Assembly: GCA_018806985.1 (NCBI GenBank)
Contig: JADANN010000147.1
Coordinates: forward strand, 57,937 to 121,936
Reading direction: 5' to 3'
Source: Angiostrongylus vasorum
Taxonomy: Eukaryota; Nematoda; Chromadorea; Rhabditida; Metastrongylidae
Length of the DNA stretch: 64,000 nt
Shown: positions 37,412 through 49,203 of the stretch, piece after piece
Numbering within the stretch: the stretch's first letter is position 1
Layout of the letters: every line of letters starts with the position of its first letter
Program-made: the position numbers and the translations under genes
Notes under the pieces: generated by a model
The model's database searches: none
Told to the model about the DNA's origin: nothing
What the model saw: only the letters and a program-made list of their open reading frames with translations

Positions 37412-38470
37412 CCTGTAACAGCTGTGGTCCCGTTGATCGTCTAGCCACTCGAGCGGGTGCCAGTAAATCTTCCATTTTTCCCTGTCGCGTGCAAGAGCAG
37501 CCCAATCGGGTTCTGCTGGCTCTAGGGACTCATTGAGCATCATATATTTATTCTAGGTTTTTCTGCGAAGAACTCTGACTATCGGGTCGGTGGCCTTCCC
37601 TGCAGTAGTGCTTCACATCCCCAGGAATCCATTCACTAACGGCTCCTGCCCATCGTTTGTCTTTTCATACGCCTTACGTGTCCGGACCCCTTTATTTCCG
37701 ACTGTTTGACTTACAGAACGGCATCTTTGAATTTTGATCGTTGACGTAGGTTGGAGCTTCGGATCCCTTCCTTTATTTGCGTGACACGGGACGCTCCTAG
37801 CATCGTCCTTTCGACTGCGCGTTAAATAACGCTGAATGACCTTTCATCCTGCTTATGCACCGACCAAGTTTATGACGCATTCGTTAAAACGGGAACTACC
37901 GTGGAGTCGAAAAGCTGAGAACGGAGTCGGGTGTGCATACGTAAGCAATCCGTTCCTTATGAACATCGTTTTTGTGAGATTTAATCGAAGACCAATCTTC
38001 CCATCGGTAAGCATTCGTTCCGATTGGGAACTGATTGGTGCTATAAGAACGATGTCTTCAACAAGGCAAGGATGGTGTAATGGCAACCATCGATTTTCAT
38101 TCTCATGTTGTCCCATTCCAATGTTGGCATGACCTTCTCGATGGTGGCGCTCAATAATTTGACGAGATGGTTTCTTGCTCACACAGTTCTCCTTGGCTCA
38201 GTGCTCTGTCAATCTTCTTCAGGATGTCTTGAGTAAAAAGTTTCTAGAGGACAGAGAGCAAGCACATTGTACGATATTTGCCCATATCGTGGAGGTCACC
38301 TTTGTTGAACAATGACAAGGTCTTGGTGGTCTACCATTGACTGGGGATGTGGCATCCAGACAGGTAACGTGCGAAGAGGAGAGCCATTGTTCTTACGAGG
38401 ACTGGCGGAAGGTTCTCTATGTGTTCAGATCTTATCCTGTCTGAACCTGTGGCTCTTTTATTTTTTCACC
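37412..38470 (-). mobile_element. RTE-type LINE, 3' part, degenerate
   Basis: Reading on the minus strand: an RT region with EDIVLIAPISSQSERML and GKIGLRLNLTKTMF at about 37960-38070 (the FADD box is degenerate), then the post-RT domain in broken frames, then the C-terminal KMEDLL/DDQRD-type end at 37412-37505. Multiple frame breaks show it is dead. It abuts the end of the duplicated TTC4 segment. Confidence 0.7.
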
Positions 38471-40184
38471 GACGAAATCGCATGTCGGGATTCGGAAGGG
38501 AGAACCAGTTGGGACGAAATATCCATGCTCCTTTATTTCATATGAGGTTCACTAGACTCCCAGATCTGAGAGAGATTCGTCAGATGCTTGGCTTTGGAGA
38601 AAAACGAATGATTGAAAAATTTCAGAGTTTTCTTAAGAACGTAAGTCGTAGGAGGTAAGCTTTTGCTGATGCAGCGTAGTAATCCAGAATATTGTGCATT
38701 AAGCGAAACCAGTGTATTTTTCCCTGCACGTATCGATAGAAACCCATTTCGCCCTCTAAAACTGTCATTTTCGCGTCTACATAAAGACAATAACGATGAA
38801 GCCTACGTGCGACTACGGCTTCTGTACGATACGAATTATACTGTGCTTGGCGGTACCAAGCCTGGAGGAGTAGTTAGTCATCGTACGAGCTAAACATTCT
38901 TTACTATTGGTAGTACACGAGAAATCATATAAAAATGCACCTGCAAGATAACAGCTACAAACTTCCTCACCGCTTTTTTATTGTGTACAGCAGTATTTAA
39001 TAGTTACGTTGTGTCCCAGCTGAGCTAATATCACACGCATGCTATAAAAGCTCACTTTCAGCTTAACTTTTGCACAAAAAGTAGTACTCAGAAATTCTTG
39101 CCTAGTGGAATCATCACGTCCGTCTCAAACCTCCTCAACCATCCCATTCTCGTTTCAATGCGATCAACGCCAAAGTTGGAATTTTTGATGGAGAAACTTC
39201 AAAGCGCTCTAGTTTCACCGTCTGGAATTTGAAAAGCTGTTCAGTGCTGGATAAGGAAATCAAACTGTGAACGTAGCTGCTTCTGCAAGATCTTCATTTT
39301 TTCGAACAGACCAAGGGAAGTAGAAGCGAAGCCGAAACTCTTCCTCAATAGAACCCGATTTTGTGAAAAGCTTGTGATTTGGTGACGATTCAACTGCTGG
39401 AGTCTTAGTGATGCTTTAAAAGTCTGAAAATATCAATCCCATGCTTCATTCTACAGCTGGTGAAGCTTTCGTTCTTTTTTCTGTGGAAGTTCCGATTGGC
39501 TTCTTTTTAAAAAATGGTGCAAGTGTTCTTCAATAGACTTCCTCATTAGTTTAGAAGAAAGAAACAGTTATAAAATTCAATAGCTGAAGAAAAAACCAAT
39601 TGTGGGTTTTGTAAATTTATACTAATTACATTAATAACTGTGCCTAATATTGATTCAATTTGAACAGAGTCCCACCCGCCGATTCTCAGTGCTCTAAATT
39701 GCGAAAACATTGCAAATTTGGGTAAAAAGAACTAGATGTAGTTGAAATTCTTGCCATGGCGCATTTCTCGTCCTCAGGAAGGATTTGCTACGAGACGAGG
39801 TGTTAAAGTTAAAACTCGCAATAAAAGGAATTTCTCTTGAACGTCAGAACCTGAAGGCTACGCATCGGTTTATCACTTTTTTGCCTGGAATTCTTTCCTG
39901 GTTCCAGTAAAGATTCCATGACTACAGCAAATTTTCTCATGCAATTTTTCAAATTGGCGCAAGAAACCGTTCGTTTCTCGTTTGCATTCATAAGAGCTCT
40001 TTAAAAAGCAATTCAGGATTGAACGTTTATTTCATAGGAAGGCTTTTCTACAGCGAAAAATCTCCCATTTACTCCTCTCAGATTTTTCCCTTCTCAAACT
40101 CCAGGAGTGTACGGTGCCGTGATTTTTTCTCCTTTATGAAAGAAAATCACGACATAGCTCTTTGTTCAGAACTCTCTAATCAAA

Positions 40185-41520
40185 ATGGATCAGCGAGACA
40201 AATTCATGGCCATCACAGCGACATCGCTTCTGGTTCTTTTCTCCTGCTCATCTCCCGTGTCAGCATGTGTCCCCAGCTCCAGGACAACAAAGTATGGTAT
40301 CATTGTTAGAACAACCTTCTTCACTCGTTTTCTTTCACTTCGAACCAATTATTTAGCATTTGATCCATACAAAAGCAAGCCAATGGGTTCACAATTAAGG
40401 AACTTTTTAAATTTCTGAGCATGAGTGGTATTACGCAGGAAGCTACTCTGTGTTTCACAGCTCCATTTATAGCAGCGTCGATTCCAGTGATTATTGTAGA
40501 GGCTATGAGAAATAAAATAACCAAAGTTAATGTGTACTGAAAAGCCATAATATTGCTAGAGACTGACAAATTTACTTGCAGTGACAAACCGAACGTTTGC
40601 TATTACCAATTTCAATTTGCCAACACGTCTGGCCTACAGTGCCGCAATAGCCGTTAGAGCACAAGTTCCCTTTTCTGTCCACGAGCGAGCAGGCGGCTAG
40701 AGCGTTGGTACAAAAATCTAGTCAGTGATTCGGTAAGAGAGAAAACCATTCTGGACTAATAAAACCTCGGATTAATAATCCATGAAAATTTCAAGCAATC
40801 CATGACCTATTCTATGAAAGATCGCCTCCACAGCGTGATTTTTGTTCAGATCAGGGAAGTTCTGGAAGAAAACGGACGCCGAGCGGGTCTACCAGATTTC
40901 GTGACAGCGGCGATTTTGAAACCAAATACAGGTTCAGATCAACTACGAACCACTTGGATGCGCGACGGTTTTGGTTAATGCAATGCCGAATATGCAACTG
41001 GCACGTGAGTGTACTAATTATCGCTTTTGTTTGGCGTCACATTGGTATCACGTGGTTCTCAACCATTCATGAAACACAAAAAAAACAAAGAAACAAAAAA
41101 AAATACAATCTTATGACTCTATTTATGCGTGTTTCTTAAAACAAATGAAAAATTACAAAGTCAGGGAGCTAGTCAGTAAGTAAATCTGGGCCTGGTTATT
41201 CAGTTCAAATACTACCTTGACTAACATTTGAAATTTGACAGCGCAAAGGTAATATTACAAGTAAATTATTCGAGAAACCATTGGTTTTCAATCAACTTTG
41301 CAATTTTGAAAATTGAAAACTTTGCAGCGGTAGTGAATATGAGAGAGAGTTGCTTCGTCACCGGAGATACAGTGAGCGCTGTGTGTCCCCTCGATGATAA
41401 CAATAATATGGTTCAAAATGTGCCAACTTATGGGAGGAAATTTGCAAGCAATAGCGGTGCCGAGCCAACATTTGACCATAAATGGAACGATCGGAGTTAG
41501 TAGTTTTGACAAGTTGATTT
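40185..41520 (+). pseudogene. Secreted nematode-type protein gene, copy 1, frameshifted
   Basis: Exon 1 (40185-about 40292) encodes a signal peptide (MDQRDKFMAITATSLLVLFS, then PVSAC) and ends at a GTATGG donor. Exon 2 starts after TTACTTGCAG near 40580 (RTFAITNFNLPTRLAYSAAI) and ends at a TCG/GTAAGA donor near 40730. Exon 3 starts at a TTGTTCAG acceptor near 40850 (IREVLEENGRRAGLPDFV, then QINYEPLGCATVLVNAMP) and ends at GCAC/GTGAGT. Exon 4 (about 41326 on) encodes NMRESCFVTGDTVSAVC and then hits stops near 41500. Single-base insertions break exon 1, exon 2 (TTTT and AAAAA runs) and exon 3, and exon 4 is shifted and truncated. It lies in the 6 kb duplicated segment. Assembly errors in homopolymers are an alternative for some breaks. 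Confidence 0.55.
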
Positions 41521-42110
41521 GAAGCAGCTTATAGTTCGAAATGCTGAAAGTTTTCAGATCAGAAACATAGTCCTGTCTACGTGGACCACACAGCAGTGGC
41601 AGTCTGTCCTGAACAGAGTTCTTCGCCTTCTAACATCCCGTTTGGGAACGGCCTTTTCCTCTGCGACTGTCACTGTTACTTGAAATGCAGGCGGAAAGAT
41701 TTCGAAGGTCTGCTTTTTTTGTTGGTGTGAAGCTCTTTTGTAACGTTCTTTGTAAGCTTTTCAGCATTATTTGTTCCGGTTTTCCTTGGTTTTAGTAAAC
41801 AGTAGTGTTAATGGAGGTTTTGAAACGTCGTTATGATTCGTGTTTGCTTGGTTACTGCAGTGTTGGGTTCCCACCATTAGATTATTCTTCATAGAATAAA
41901 TCTATGCACTCATTTGTTGTTGAAAGTAAGTATAAGAATCCATTAGAATCTTTCTGAATAGCCTATTAAATCTAAAGAATCAGAACCAATTAGAAGGAAT
42001 TCACTCGAAATCTAGCGCCTTCAGGCGATGAATTACATTGATAACAGCTGGTACGTCTTCTAGTAATTCCCACGACCGACTTTTCTATTAACCTCGGCAT
42101 TGATCAAATA

Positions 42111-42136
42111 GTTCTCGATATTCTTATTGAGCAAAC
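42111..42136 (+). repeat. Left inverted terminal repeat of the Penelope-like element
   Basis: It begins GTTCTCGATATTC and ends GAGCAAAC. It matches the reverse complement of 43861-43886 at 25 of 26 positions. Confidence 0.85.
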
Positions 42137-42171
42137 GCGCGGTGTTAGTTTATTCTTCATTCCGTTGAAGC

Positions 42172-42213
42172 TGACGTTTCGGCAGATTTCGTCTTCTTCA
42201 GAGCCCGGAAGGG
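42172..42213 (-). ncRNA. Hammerhead-ribozyme-like motif in the Penelope 3' region
   Basis: On the minus strand: stem I half GCU, core CUGAAGA, an imperfect stem II arm, then GAAACGUC and the stem I partner AGC. Hammerhead motifs with a two-base stem III (AC/GU) are known from Penelope-like elements. An extra A sits between CUGAAGA and stem II in all copies here, so cleavage is uncertain. Confidence 0.5.
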
Positions 42214-42492
42214 TATATTAACAGGCAATTTACTATGTCAAACGCTCCAATAACACATAGAGAAAGATGAAAATCTAAATCACAACCACATGTTCAACAG
42301 ATTCTCAAAAAACCCCACGGTTTTTTTTGAGTGCCTTCCACTGAGGAAGAACAGCTGACCAGAGTCGGATATGGTCGACAAATGCAGCACATCAAAAGTC
42401 GGTGCGAAGGTACGGGGCGAGATCAAGTCTGATCTCCGGGCATTCCTCCCTGCTGTTCATTCCAGGGTTCCTGGTATTTATCCAAAAAGCGT

Positions 42493-42756
42493 TCAGAAGT
42501 TTGCGCGTTGGTGTTTTTGGCATTCTGTGCTATGCTTTTGTATCCTAGGCGTCCCTAGTGGGGTACTCAGTCTGGCTTTTCGTTTGCCATCTAAGTGTTC
42601 TTTTATGCGTATACCTAAAGGTCTGCCCGTTTCGCCAATATATTCATCTCTGAAAGTATTACAAGAGATTAGGTATATCGTTCCTAAACTCATAAAGTCA
42701 GCGTTCCCTGCCGTAAGGGTAACTTGGGCAACTTTGTGTTTCGCATAGACGGTCAT
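42493..42756 (-). pseudogene. Penelope-type GIY-YIG endonuclease domain
   Basis: This frame shows the GIY-YIG core in Penelope form: IYLISC, EYIGETGRP, then R-x-x-EHLDG and STPLGTPRIQKH. In this family the domain nicks the target to prime reverse transcription. It is open over its length but separated from the RT by frame breaks, so no intact polyprotein is present. Confidence 0.8.
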
Positions 42757-43259
42757 AAAGGAGGGGTACGAACTAATTGACGTGGAAGAGTATCGGGTGG
42801 TAGTTCAGCTATCGTTACCGATTCTTCTAGACCTGCCCTTCTTAAGCATCGTTCAATAGCTAAACTTACTTAATCGCTAATGAAGGGCAACACAAACGGG
42901 ATTTTCTTTTTGGCCAAGTATTTCGTTTTGAGGGCGTCGCTCTCCTTCTAAACTTATCTCGTGGGGTTACTATTTCACAGCCGTTGGAGATGGCTACTTG
43001 CCGAGATAGGTTGCGCGATTCCTCGTTTAGTTCACTCACCGTGCACACAGAGGTGGCTGTTCGAAACGTGTTTCTTTTAAGCTCCCTGTTTGTGTATGAA
43101 GGGTGGAAAGAGAGGAAATGAACGAAGATATTCTTGTTTCTTGGTTTTCGGCACCATTTTGTCATGTAACCGTTATCTGATAAGTTGATCTAAACGCTAA
43201 GAAATAAAAGCCAATTTTCTTTTGGTTTCTCTCGGATGAATCTAATCCACTCAGACTGC

Positions 43260-43724
43260 TCATCCGACAATTTCAAAACATTTGTCCATCTCCTTCTCGG
43301 TAGAGGAGATGACAAAACAGTCATCTGTATAGCTACAGTAGAGTACCGGCCGGAGAACAATAATGGCGGCTTCTATTTTAGACATAAATGCAATGGCGAG
43401 ACTTTGTGCCAATCGCTGTCCCATTGCCAGCCCTCTCATTTGCGCATAGTATTTCCAGACCATTTAAAAAATCGAGCAGTTCAGGTACTCTTTTAAGAGG
43501 GCCATGAGTTGCTGAATAGACAAGCCATGCATATTTATTTCTCCTTCATGTTCAACAAGAAATTCGAGGATGGCTTGCATTGCGGAGTCATTCGACACGT
43601 TCGTGCAACGCGCGGAAACTTCGAAGCAGGACTCCATCACGCACGAGTTATTAGGAGACGCGTTACGTAGACGTTCTAGGAACATTTGCGTGATCGTGAT
43701 CTGAGCTGGAATATGGTTAAGCAC
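43260..43724 (-). pseudogene. Penelope-type reverse transcriptase fragment with in-frame stop
   Basis: Two frame-compatible pieces are interrupted by one stop at 43464-43466. The second carries GLAMGQRLA and YTDDCF, the catalytic aspartate pair. The fingers and upstream RT motifs are absent (5' truncation). The element is inactive as it stands. Confidence 0.8.
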
Positions 43725-43860
43725 CTGGGCAAGTGTTTGGCCTAGAAACCAGGTTATTCTATCCGTTGGGCCATCTACACAGCTGATGATGGTTCTAACC
43801 TTGAATGATGACGGATTGGTTCATGCAGGATTACCAGGTGATACCATCAGGTATCATCAA

Positions 43861-43886
43861 GTGTTTGCTCAATAAGAATATCGAGA
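43861..43886 (-). repeat. Right inverted terminal repeat of the Penelope-like element
   Basis: It begins GTTTGCTCAATAAG and is the inverted partner of 42111-42136. An inverted copy of the 3' end at the 5' end is known for Penelope-like elements. Confidence 0.85.
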
Positions 43887-44588
43887 ATTAATAACAACAG
43901 CAAAAGATCTAAGGTAAATCAACTCTTGAAACAGTGGAGACAGCAGTCCATTTGTGTCTGAGAATAAGAGAACGATTGCTTTTGGTCCGCGCTAGTCCTC
44001 TTCCCGCTACCTCAGAAGGCGTCATCTAGCCATGTACCTATCTACCTCAAGGTCATCCGAATGCGCAGCCGGAAGAAATCTCGCTGCCATCACAGAAATG
44101 GCTCATTAAAGGAAAGGAGTTTAATTGAAAATTAAACGAACACTCTTCCAACAGTCAACGATCAGTGATGTTTTGTAGTTATGGACTCATAGTGTCTTCC
44201 CATGGTTACTTCCCCATTTCCAGGCAAAGACATGAATCTAAACCACACTTAGCTTTCATCTGAAAAAAACTGTTCCAAGTGAGCAGCTGGATCCAATAAT
44301 CGTTGAATCAATGTGACCCATTTTTTGTAGGGAACTTAAAGGGCATGGTAGGAAATCCGAGGCATTTGCTTTTTTCTTAAGCACTGAATTCCACAACAGT
44401 TATGATGATTAGCAAAGAAACCAGGAATTATTTCAAGTCCACCAGAAAAGCTGAAGGCAACTCGTTTATACTTCTAGCTTTGACGAACGTTCGTCGTTTC
44501 AAAAAGTTCTAGAGCAGGTGAGCGAACGATTGAAGAATTAATATGAAACTGGAACAAAAAAGCCTGCAAATCGCTTTGAAGAGAGGAC

Positions 44589-44780
44589 TAACTTACTTAC
44601 TTGACACTTGCACGGCCCGTCCTCACTAGTTGTGCGGGCCCCAGCGTAATCGCCATTTCTCGGAGATTTGCTGTTTAAGCCATTGTGGTTCCCTGGATTC
44701 CCGAGGTCAGCCTGGCCAAAGTCTGCCCCAGCACGTCACCACCTCCCAGCCACGCGATGAGGCGGTAAACTGTTGCGAGG
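44589..44780 (+). mobile_element. S3 insertion with target-site duplication (internally deleted)
   Basis: Flanked by TGAAGAGAGGAC at 44577-44588 and 44781-44792, a 12-bp direct repeat. The paralogous site near 56070 has one copy and no element. It starts with a TTACTTACTT tail, then CACTAGTTGTGCGGGCCCCA, and ends CTGTTGCGAGG. The middle ~180 bp are missing. Confidence 0.85.
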
Positions 44781-45589
44781 TGAAGAGAGGACAGTCTGAA
44801 AAAAAAGATTATTGATATCATTACGGATATTTAGTGGAATTTTAAACTTTGAGCAAATCACGACTCACGGAAAGTGGTTCTGTCGGAGACCTTCAAACTG
44901 ACTGCAGAGGGATCTACAGTATTTTTCGATTACCATATGTGTATGAAAGCTATTCACATTGTATCAAATTGATCTGCTGAGGCGCCTTTATTTAAAGAAT
45001 AGAAAAACAATGAATTACGAGATTACTGATGTAAATCTTCTAAATCAAGTCAAATCGAGAATTGTTAGGGGAACACCGTATATTTGAAGTCTCCATAACA
45101 TTTTTAAAGCAGAACTTCTGCAGCTGGAAAACTACACCGAAACTAAAAATTATCGTTTTCGTGTGTAGGAACAAGCAATAGTCAAAAAACTATGGTCACG
45201 ATTTCAGTACGATTCGAATAGTATTTTGGTTTGTTGGTGCCAGGCAAAACCTGATATTTCGGCACCGCCGAGTGAACATTCGTTGCAACTATTAGGAAGC
45301 AATGATCCATATAGACATCAAACTGCGGGTCACTAGTTGTTTTCTCACGGATTTCACATCCTATGTAGCCGGGTTCCACAACGACCATGTGTTCATCCTG
45401 TCCCTGCAGGACTTGGATGCAGTTTATTCACTTCTGCATAGTTTTGCACGACGTTTTAGGAAATAGAACTCACTATTTTATGGGTAAAAAGTACTATTTT
45501 ATTTGCGAGGGAAATGTGGTGCGTGCTAATGGAAAATGGGAATGAGACCACTGCTCCTCAACTATATCATCATTCGTAACCCCTTTTTA

Positions 45590-45850
45590 TTTACTGCCTA
45601 TTCTTTTTAATGACAAGGTATGTTGCGAACAATAACTTCTGTAATGCTGAGATATTTGCAAAGCTCCGGACCGCACACGTCTGTGGTGGGGGAACGAACG
45701 AGCTATTGTCCTTTTCGGGAGCAAGGGCGTTCACTCACCACACCATGCGGGTCTTTCGTTTCGCCTCTCTTTCAGCTAGTTCTATCGGTCACTTGCCATC
45801 AGCAATCACTCCGTCAATGGGATTGATCTGGAGAGCCGAAATCGGCAATG
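45590..45850 (+). repeat. S2 single arm with tail
   Basis: Starts in TTACTGCCTATTCTTTTTAA, continues through the CCGGACC core, and ends CAATGGGATTGATCTGGAGA. It lies just right of duplication copy 1. Confidence 0.8.
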
Positions 45851-46340
45851 AACCCAGTTAAGCTGAGGCAATAGCTATACTCACACCTTAACCTTTTCAG
45901 CATTACAGAAGTTAAATCATCATTTTCCGCTGAGATCATGAGAAGAAAAAACTGTGCCAAAAGCCCTCCTCGAAGCGGGGGGCTCATACTGATGAACAAT
46001 TGCAATTTCATGGCGACCTCCACTGCAGCTAACATCGGTTCTTCAATCACGTTCTAAATGTACATGCAAAGTACTCTTCAAAGTCAAATTTCGATCGGAG
46101 GTATCTCAAGATCTCCTACAAGAGCTCAGATGCCATGACGGAAAATTTAACAAATACACATTAACACAATGCAAACTCTTCATCTATTACTGCTTTTGAG
46201 CACCTGAGGAACTGACAGGCTTGCAGAAGAAACTATCGTTCTCATAGTAAAAAAGAAAGTTTTCTCTAGAATGTTACTTATCTTTTGCCTTGAACTTGCT
46301 TAGGATAGAAAATTCGCACGAAATTGAAGTGGAAATACTT
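45850..46340. other. Intergenic spacer, no gene seen
   Basis: Short chance frames only, between an S2 arm and an S3 element. Confidence 0.4.
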
Positions 46341-46341
46341 G

Positions 46342-46713
46342 GATACTTGGATGACATGTCTTCACTGGTTGTGCGGGCTCTAGCATAATCTCCAATTTTC
46401 GGAGTTTAGCTGGTTTAGCCACAGTGGTTCTTTGCTGTCCCGAGGTTAGCCCAGCCTAAGTCTGCCCCAGGTCGTCACCACCATAGGCAGTCGCCAGGCC
46501 TTGTGGATAAGAAAGAGAGTTACCACCATGCGACTAATTTGATGCCACGACGGTGGTGGAACCTGATTCTTAGCCAGGCTTCCAGATCGAAACGCCGGGC
46601 TCCTTCTCAGCTTGGGAGATCCTGCCAGTGGGATAAGTTACCCCGCTGTACATCGCAGTCCGACACCCAGGAACATCTCGCAGCCACGATGAGACGGTAA
46701 AGCGGTGGGAGGG
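46342..46713 (+). repeat. S3 element
   Basis: Full-length: a duplicated AATACTTGGATACTTGG tail, CACTGGTTGTGCGGGC, and the end GGTAAAGCGGTGGGAGG. Confidence 0.8.
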
Positions 46714-46765
46714 TAGGGTTCAGTAGCTATAAGAAATCAAATAATAAGAGTAAAACCAAGAAAAT

Positions 46766-47116
46766 ATATATGTAGAGCAGTAAAAGGAAATTTATCACCT
46801 ACTCCTAGCATTTTTCCGCCCTTCTGCCATGAAATTTCGTGGTCTTCGTTTCACTTTAAGTGGAAAACCGACGAAGCTACCTATTGAAGCGGAGCAAAGG
46901 GCAGTCGTAGTGCCGCGTGGTTTGGTAATTTGCCGCTTCCTGAATATGTTTTGTATAAAATACAGAGTGAACGCTACATTAACCACTGGAACCATTTTAC
47001 GAAGTGCTAAGCACACATCAGACCTGAGATGAAAGAATGTGGCGGATTCTCTCATCTCATCACGTCCGATTTGTGACCACGACTGAGGAATCAGCGTCGC
47101 AACAGCCTGTCTTGAC
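46766..47116. repeat. S4 element, copy 1
   Basis: About 350 bp, nearly identical to 51964-52312: it begins TATATGTAGAGCAGTAAAAG and ends ACAGCCTGTCTTGAC. Both copies abut (AT)n at the left. The minus strand has an open frame (FIQNIF, QITKPRGTTT) in both copies, of unknown meaning. No terminal inverted repeat was seen. Confidence 0.75.
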
Positions 47117-47221
47117 GCGTTGAGAGTTGGTTGTCAATTTTGTGAGGCACTCGTTGGAAAGTTGATTAGTTGCTTCAGTCGCCCACATGGCATCGCTTAT
47201 GGTCCGCAAGTCTTCCGTCAC

Positions 47222-47408
47222 TCCGGAGACGGCAAATTGGTGCCAGACTTGTCTGGGAGGGATAGCATCACTGGCTCGACACATCCGGTGGACCACCGCG
47301 AATCGTGGAAAGGCCAGATGTGCATTCAATCACCTCACGAGCAATGCTTGATGAAGTCGAATACATAGAGGCATCACTGAGAGATTGGTCAACGCCGAGG
47401 AGCTTATC
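47222..47408 (+). repeat. S1 SINE, 3' part (in duplicate B)
   Basis: Starts at GGCAAATTGGTGCCAG and ends AACGCCGAGGAGCTTATCC; the head is lost. Confidence 0.7.
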
Positions 47409-47867
47409 CTTTTTCAGTTTAAGTCAAAACTGGTAGTCTTTCCTTCTATGATTGTATCTCCATTTTCCATTAAAAAACACAAAGAACTCCACAAATCTAG
47501 GAAAGGAAGTCATTTAAAAAAGAAAGAAGAGCTATCACCCCTCGCCTGGAAACGCTGTTTTCAATGGCAATCATGGAGGTTCGTTAAGGAACGAAGTAAA
47601 CATAACAGTCAATCTTCAGTATAACAATCAGTTGCCTAAAGATACTTCTTGAACTTGAAGTGTTTGTTTCACTTCTTGTTTATTCCGTTCAGTATTCAAT
47701 TTCTCGTCAACATCTCCGTCGTGTTTGATTGGCTTAACCAGCCCACAGACAGATCAAGGAACTAAATCGATGCGAGAAAAAGTGGGCGAAGTTTCGAAAC
47801 AACTATAATAAAGACCTTGAACTCGCAAAAACTTGAAGAGAGAAGAAAAGACAACATAGTATGAAGA

Positions 47868-48245
47868 ACCTCCCAACGGCTTACTGGGAAGTGTTCCTGT
47901 GTGTCGTGCTGCAGTGTAGAGCGAGGGGCGTTCATCCCCCTCAGTAAGCCCTCTCAAGCCTAGAATGAGTTCGACGTTTCCATAAAGGAAACCCAGCTGA
48001 ATGTGAGCCATTGCCAGGATCCACAATAGTTCTGGTATCAAACTAGTGTGAAGTGGTCACATGAGAGCAAATCTCCCTCTGATCCACAGAAGTAGCTACT
48101 GCCTGTGGTTGTGACGAACTACAGCGGACTTTGGCCTGGGTGACCCCTGGTCTCCAGGGAAACGACAGTGGCTAAACCAGCAAAACTCCGGAACAATGGA
48201 AAATATGCTGGGGACCGCAAAACCAGTGAAGACGGCCATCCAACT
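47868..48245 (-). repeat. S3 element in TTC4 duplicate B, with deletion
   Basis: Same position as in the source; the CGCCTCATCGTGGCTG part is deleted near 47885. Confidence 0.8.
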
Positions 48246-48927
48246 ACAAAGTACCAAGTAGTATAATGATACCTAAAATGCTCTTATTGTCTCCGCGTAT
48301 TCCGTTTCTTCCATCATTTTCTGCTACCTAAGAAAAAGCTTACAGTGCTAAGAATACTGCGCCAGTTAAAGGAAAGAGAAAGGAAAAGGAAAAGGAAAAA
48401 ATAGAGGGAAAAAGGAAATGCGAAAGTGAAGAGGAAAACGATAATTTGAAAACCAACACCTTCTCCCGCAGCCATTTTTCTCCATGAACAGTTCTACGTC
48501 ATAATCGAATTTCTTCATCAGTGCTGCTCGCCTCTCATTCGCTGATGGATGCTTTTCATAAACTTCCCATTCATCCTTTTCATTACAGATAATAGGACCT
48601 ACAGAAGGTAAAAAGGAAGAAAAGAAAGTACGAAAGAAAAGCGGAAAACTAGAATGCGATATATAATACGAGTCAGGGTAGAATCACAAGAGCTAGCATT
48701 ACACGAGGCTGTTGCAAGATTTCATTTTCACTTTGAAAAAACCTCATGTCAGTACAATAATAGACTAAGCCTTTATTCTCTCTTTCACCTCAAGTAACAA
48801 GAGTGGTTGCGTTAACACCCCCTCCACTCACGTAGTCGTCTAAGCAACCACGAGCAAACATTTTCTGCCAATTGTACTGTAGTATGTGATTTCTATAGTT
48901 GCATATTCCTTCCATGTTTATAAAAAA

Positions 48928-49203
48928 AAGGATAGAGCTGTCGGCGTTGATCAATGCCTGAGGGATGCGCCATGCATTCGACTTCACTAAAGATCGTTTG
49001 GAAGTGGTTGAGTGCATATCTGGCGTTTACAATGACTATCAGTGGCCTACCGATGTATCCAGCCGGTGTTGCCACCCCTCCCAGACAAGTCTGCTACCAA
49101 TTTGCCTACCCCCGGAGGAATGGAAGGTTTGGTGAGCCACGGGCGCGGGATCGACCTCTTGTGTGTATTGCGGAGCGCATCCGACCACTGCGCTGCACGT
49201 TCC
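48928..49203 (-). repeat. S1 tRNA-derived SINE copy
   Basis: Full-length antisense copy marking the right edge of duplicate B. Confidence 0.7.

Larger units (their letters stand above)
42049..43888 (-). mobile_element. Penelope-like retroelement, 5'-truncated, with RT and GIY-YIG regions
   Basis: Reading on the minus strand, 43780-43260 encodes the second half of a Penelope-type reverse transcriptase: NVSNDSAMQAILEFLVEHEG, then MRGLAMGQRLAQSLAIAF, then the YTDDCF catalytic box. An in-frame stop lies at 43464. Next comes a linker (43165-42866), then a GIY-YIG endonuclease domain at 42756-42493 with IYLISCNTFRDEYIGETGRP and IRIKEHLDGKRK. A hammerhead-like motif lies at 42172-42213. The element is bounded by 26-bp inverted repeats at 42111-42136 and 43861-43886 (25 of 26 matching). 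The paralogous segment at 55262-55300 runs straight across, so it is an insertion. RT order before GIY-YIG is diagnostic for Penelope-like elements. Confidence 0.85.
38570..45255. repeat. Segmental duplication, copy 1 (~6 kb ancestral)
   Basis: This stretch aligns in order with 51120-56945: the start near GGTAATCCAGAAT, the GATACGATTATACTG-like stretch, the secreted-protein exons, the MRESCFV exon, and the right end through CAGCTGGAAAACTA and TTTGTTGGTACCAGGCA. Copy 1 alone contains a Penelope-like element (42049-43888) and an S3 insertion (44589-44780). Both copies are in the same orientation and separated by about 6 kb of repeats. Confidence 0.8.
47222..48925 (-). pseudogene. Duplicated TTC4 5' segment B (exons 3, 2 and 1), broken
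   Basis: Closer to segment A than to the source over 47395-48300. The exon 3 equivalent is at about 47620-47745, the exon 2 equivalent is internally deleted to about 60 nt near 48280-48340, and the exon 1 equivalent is at 48462-48600, followed by the upstream flank to 48925. It carries a partial S1 (47222-47408) and an S3 (47868-48245). Confidence 0.75.
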
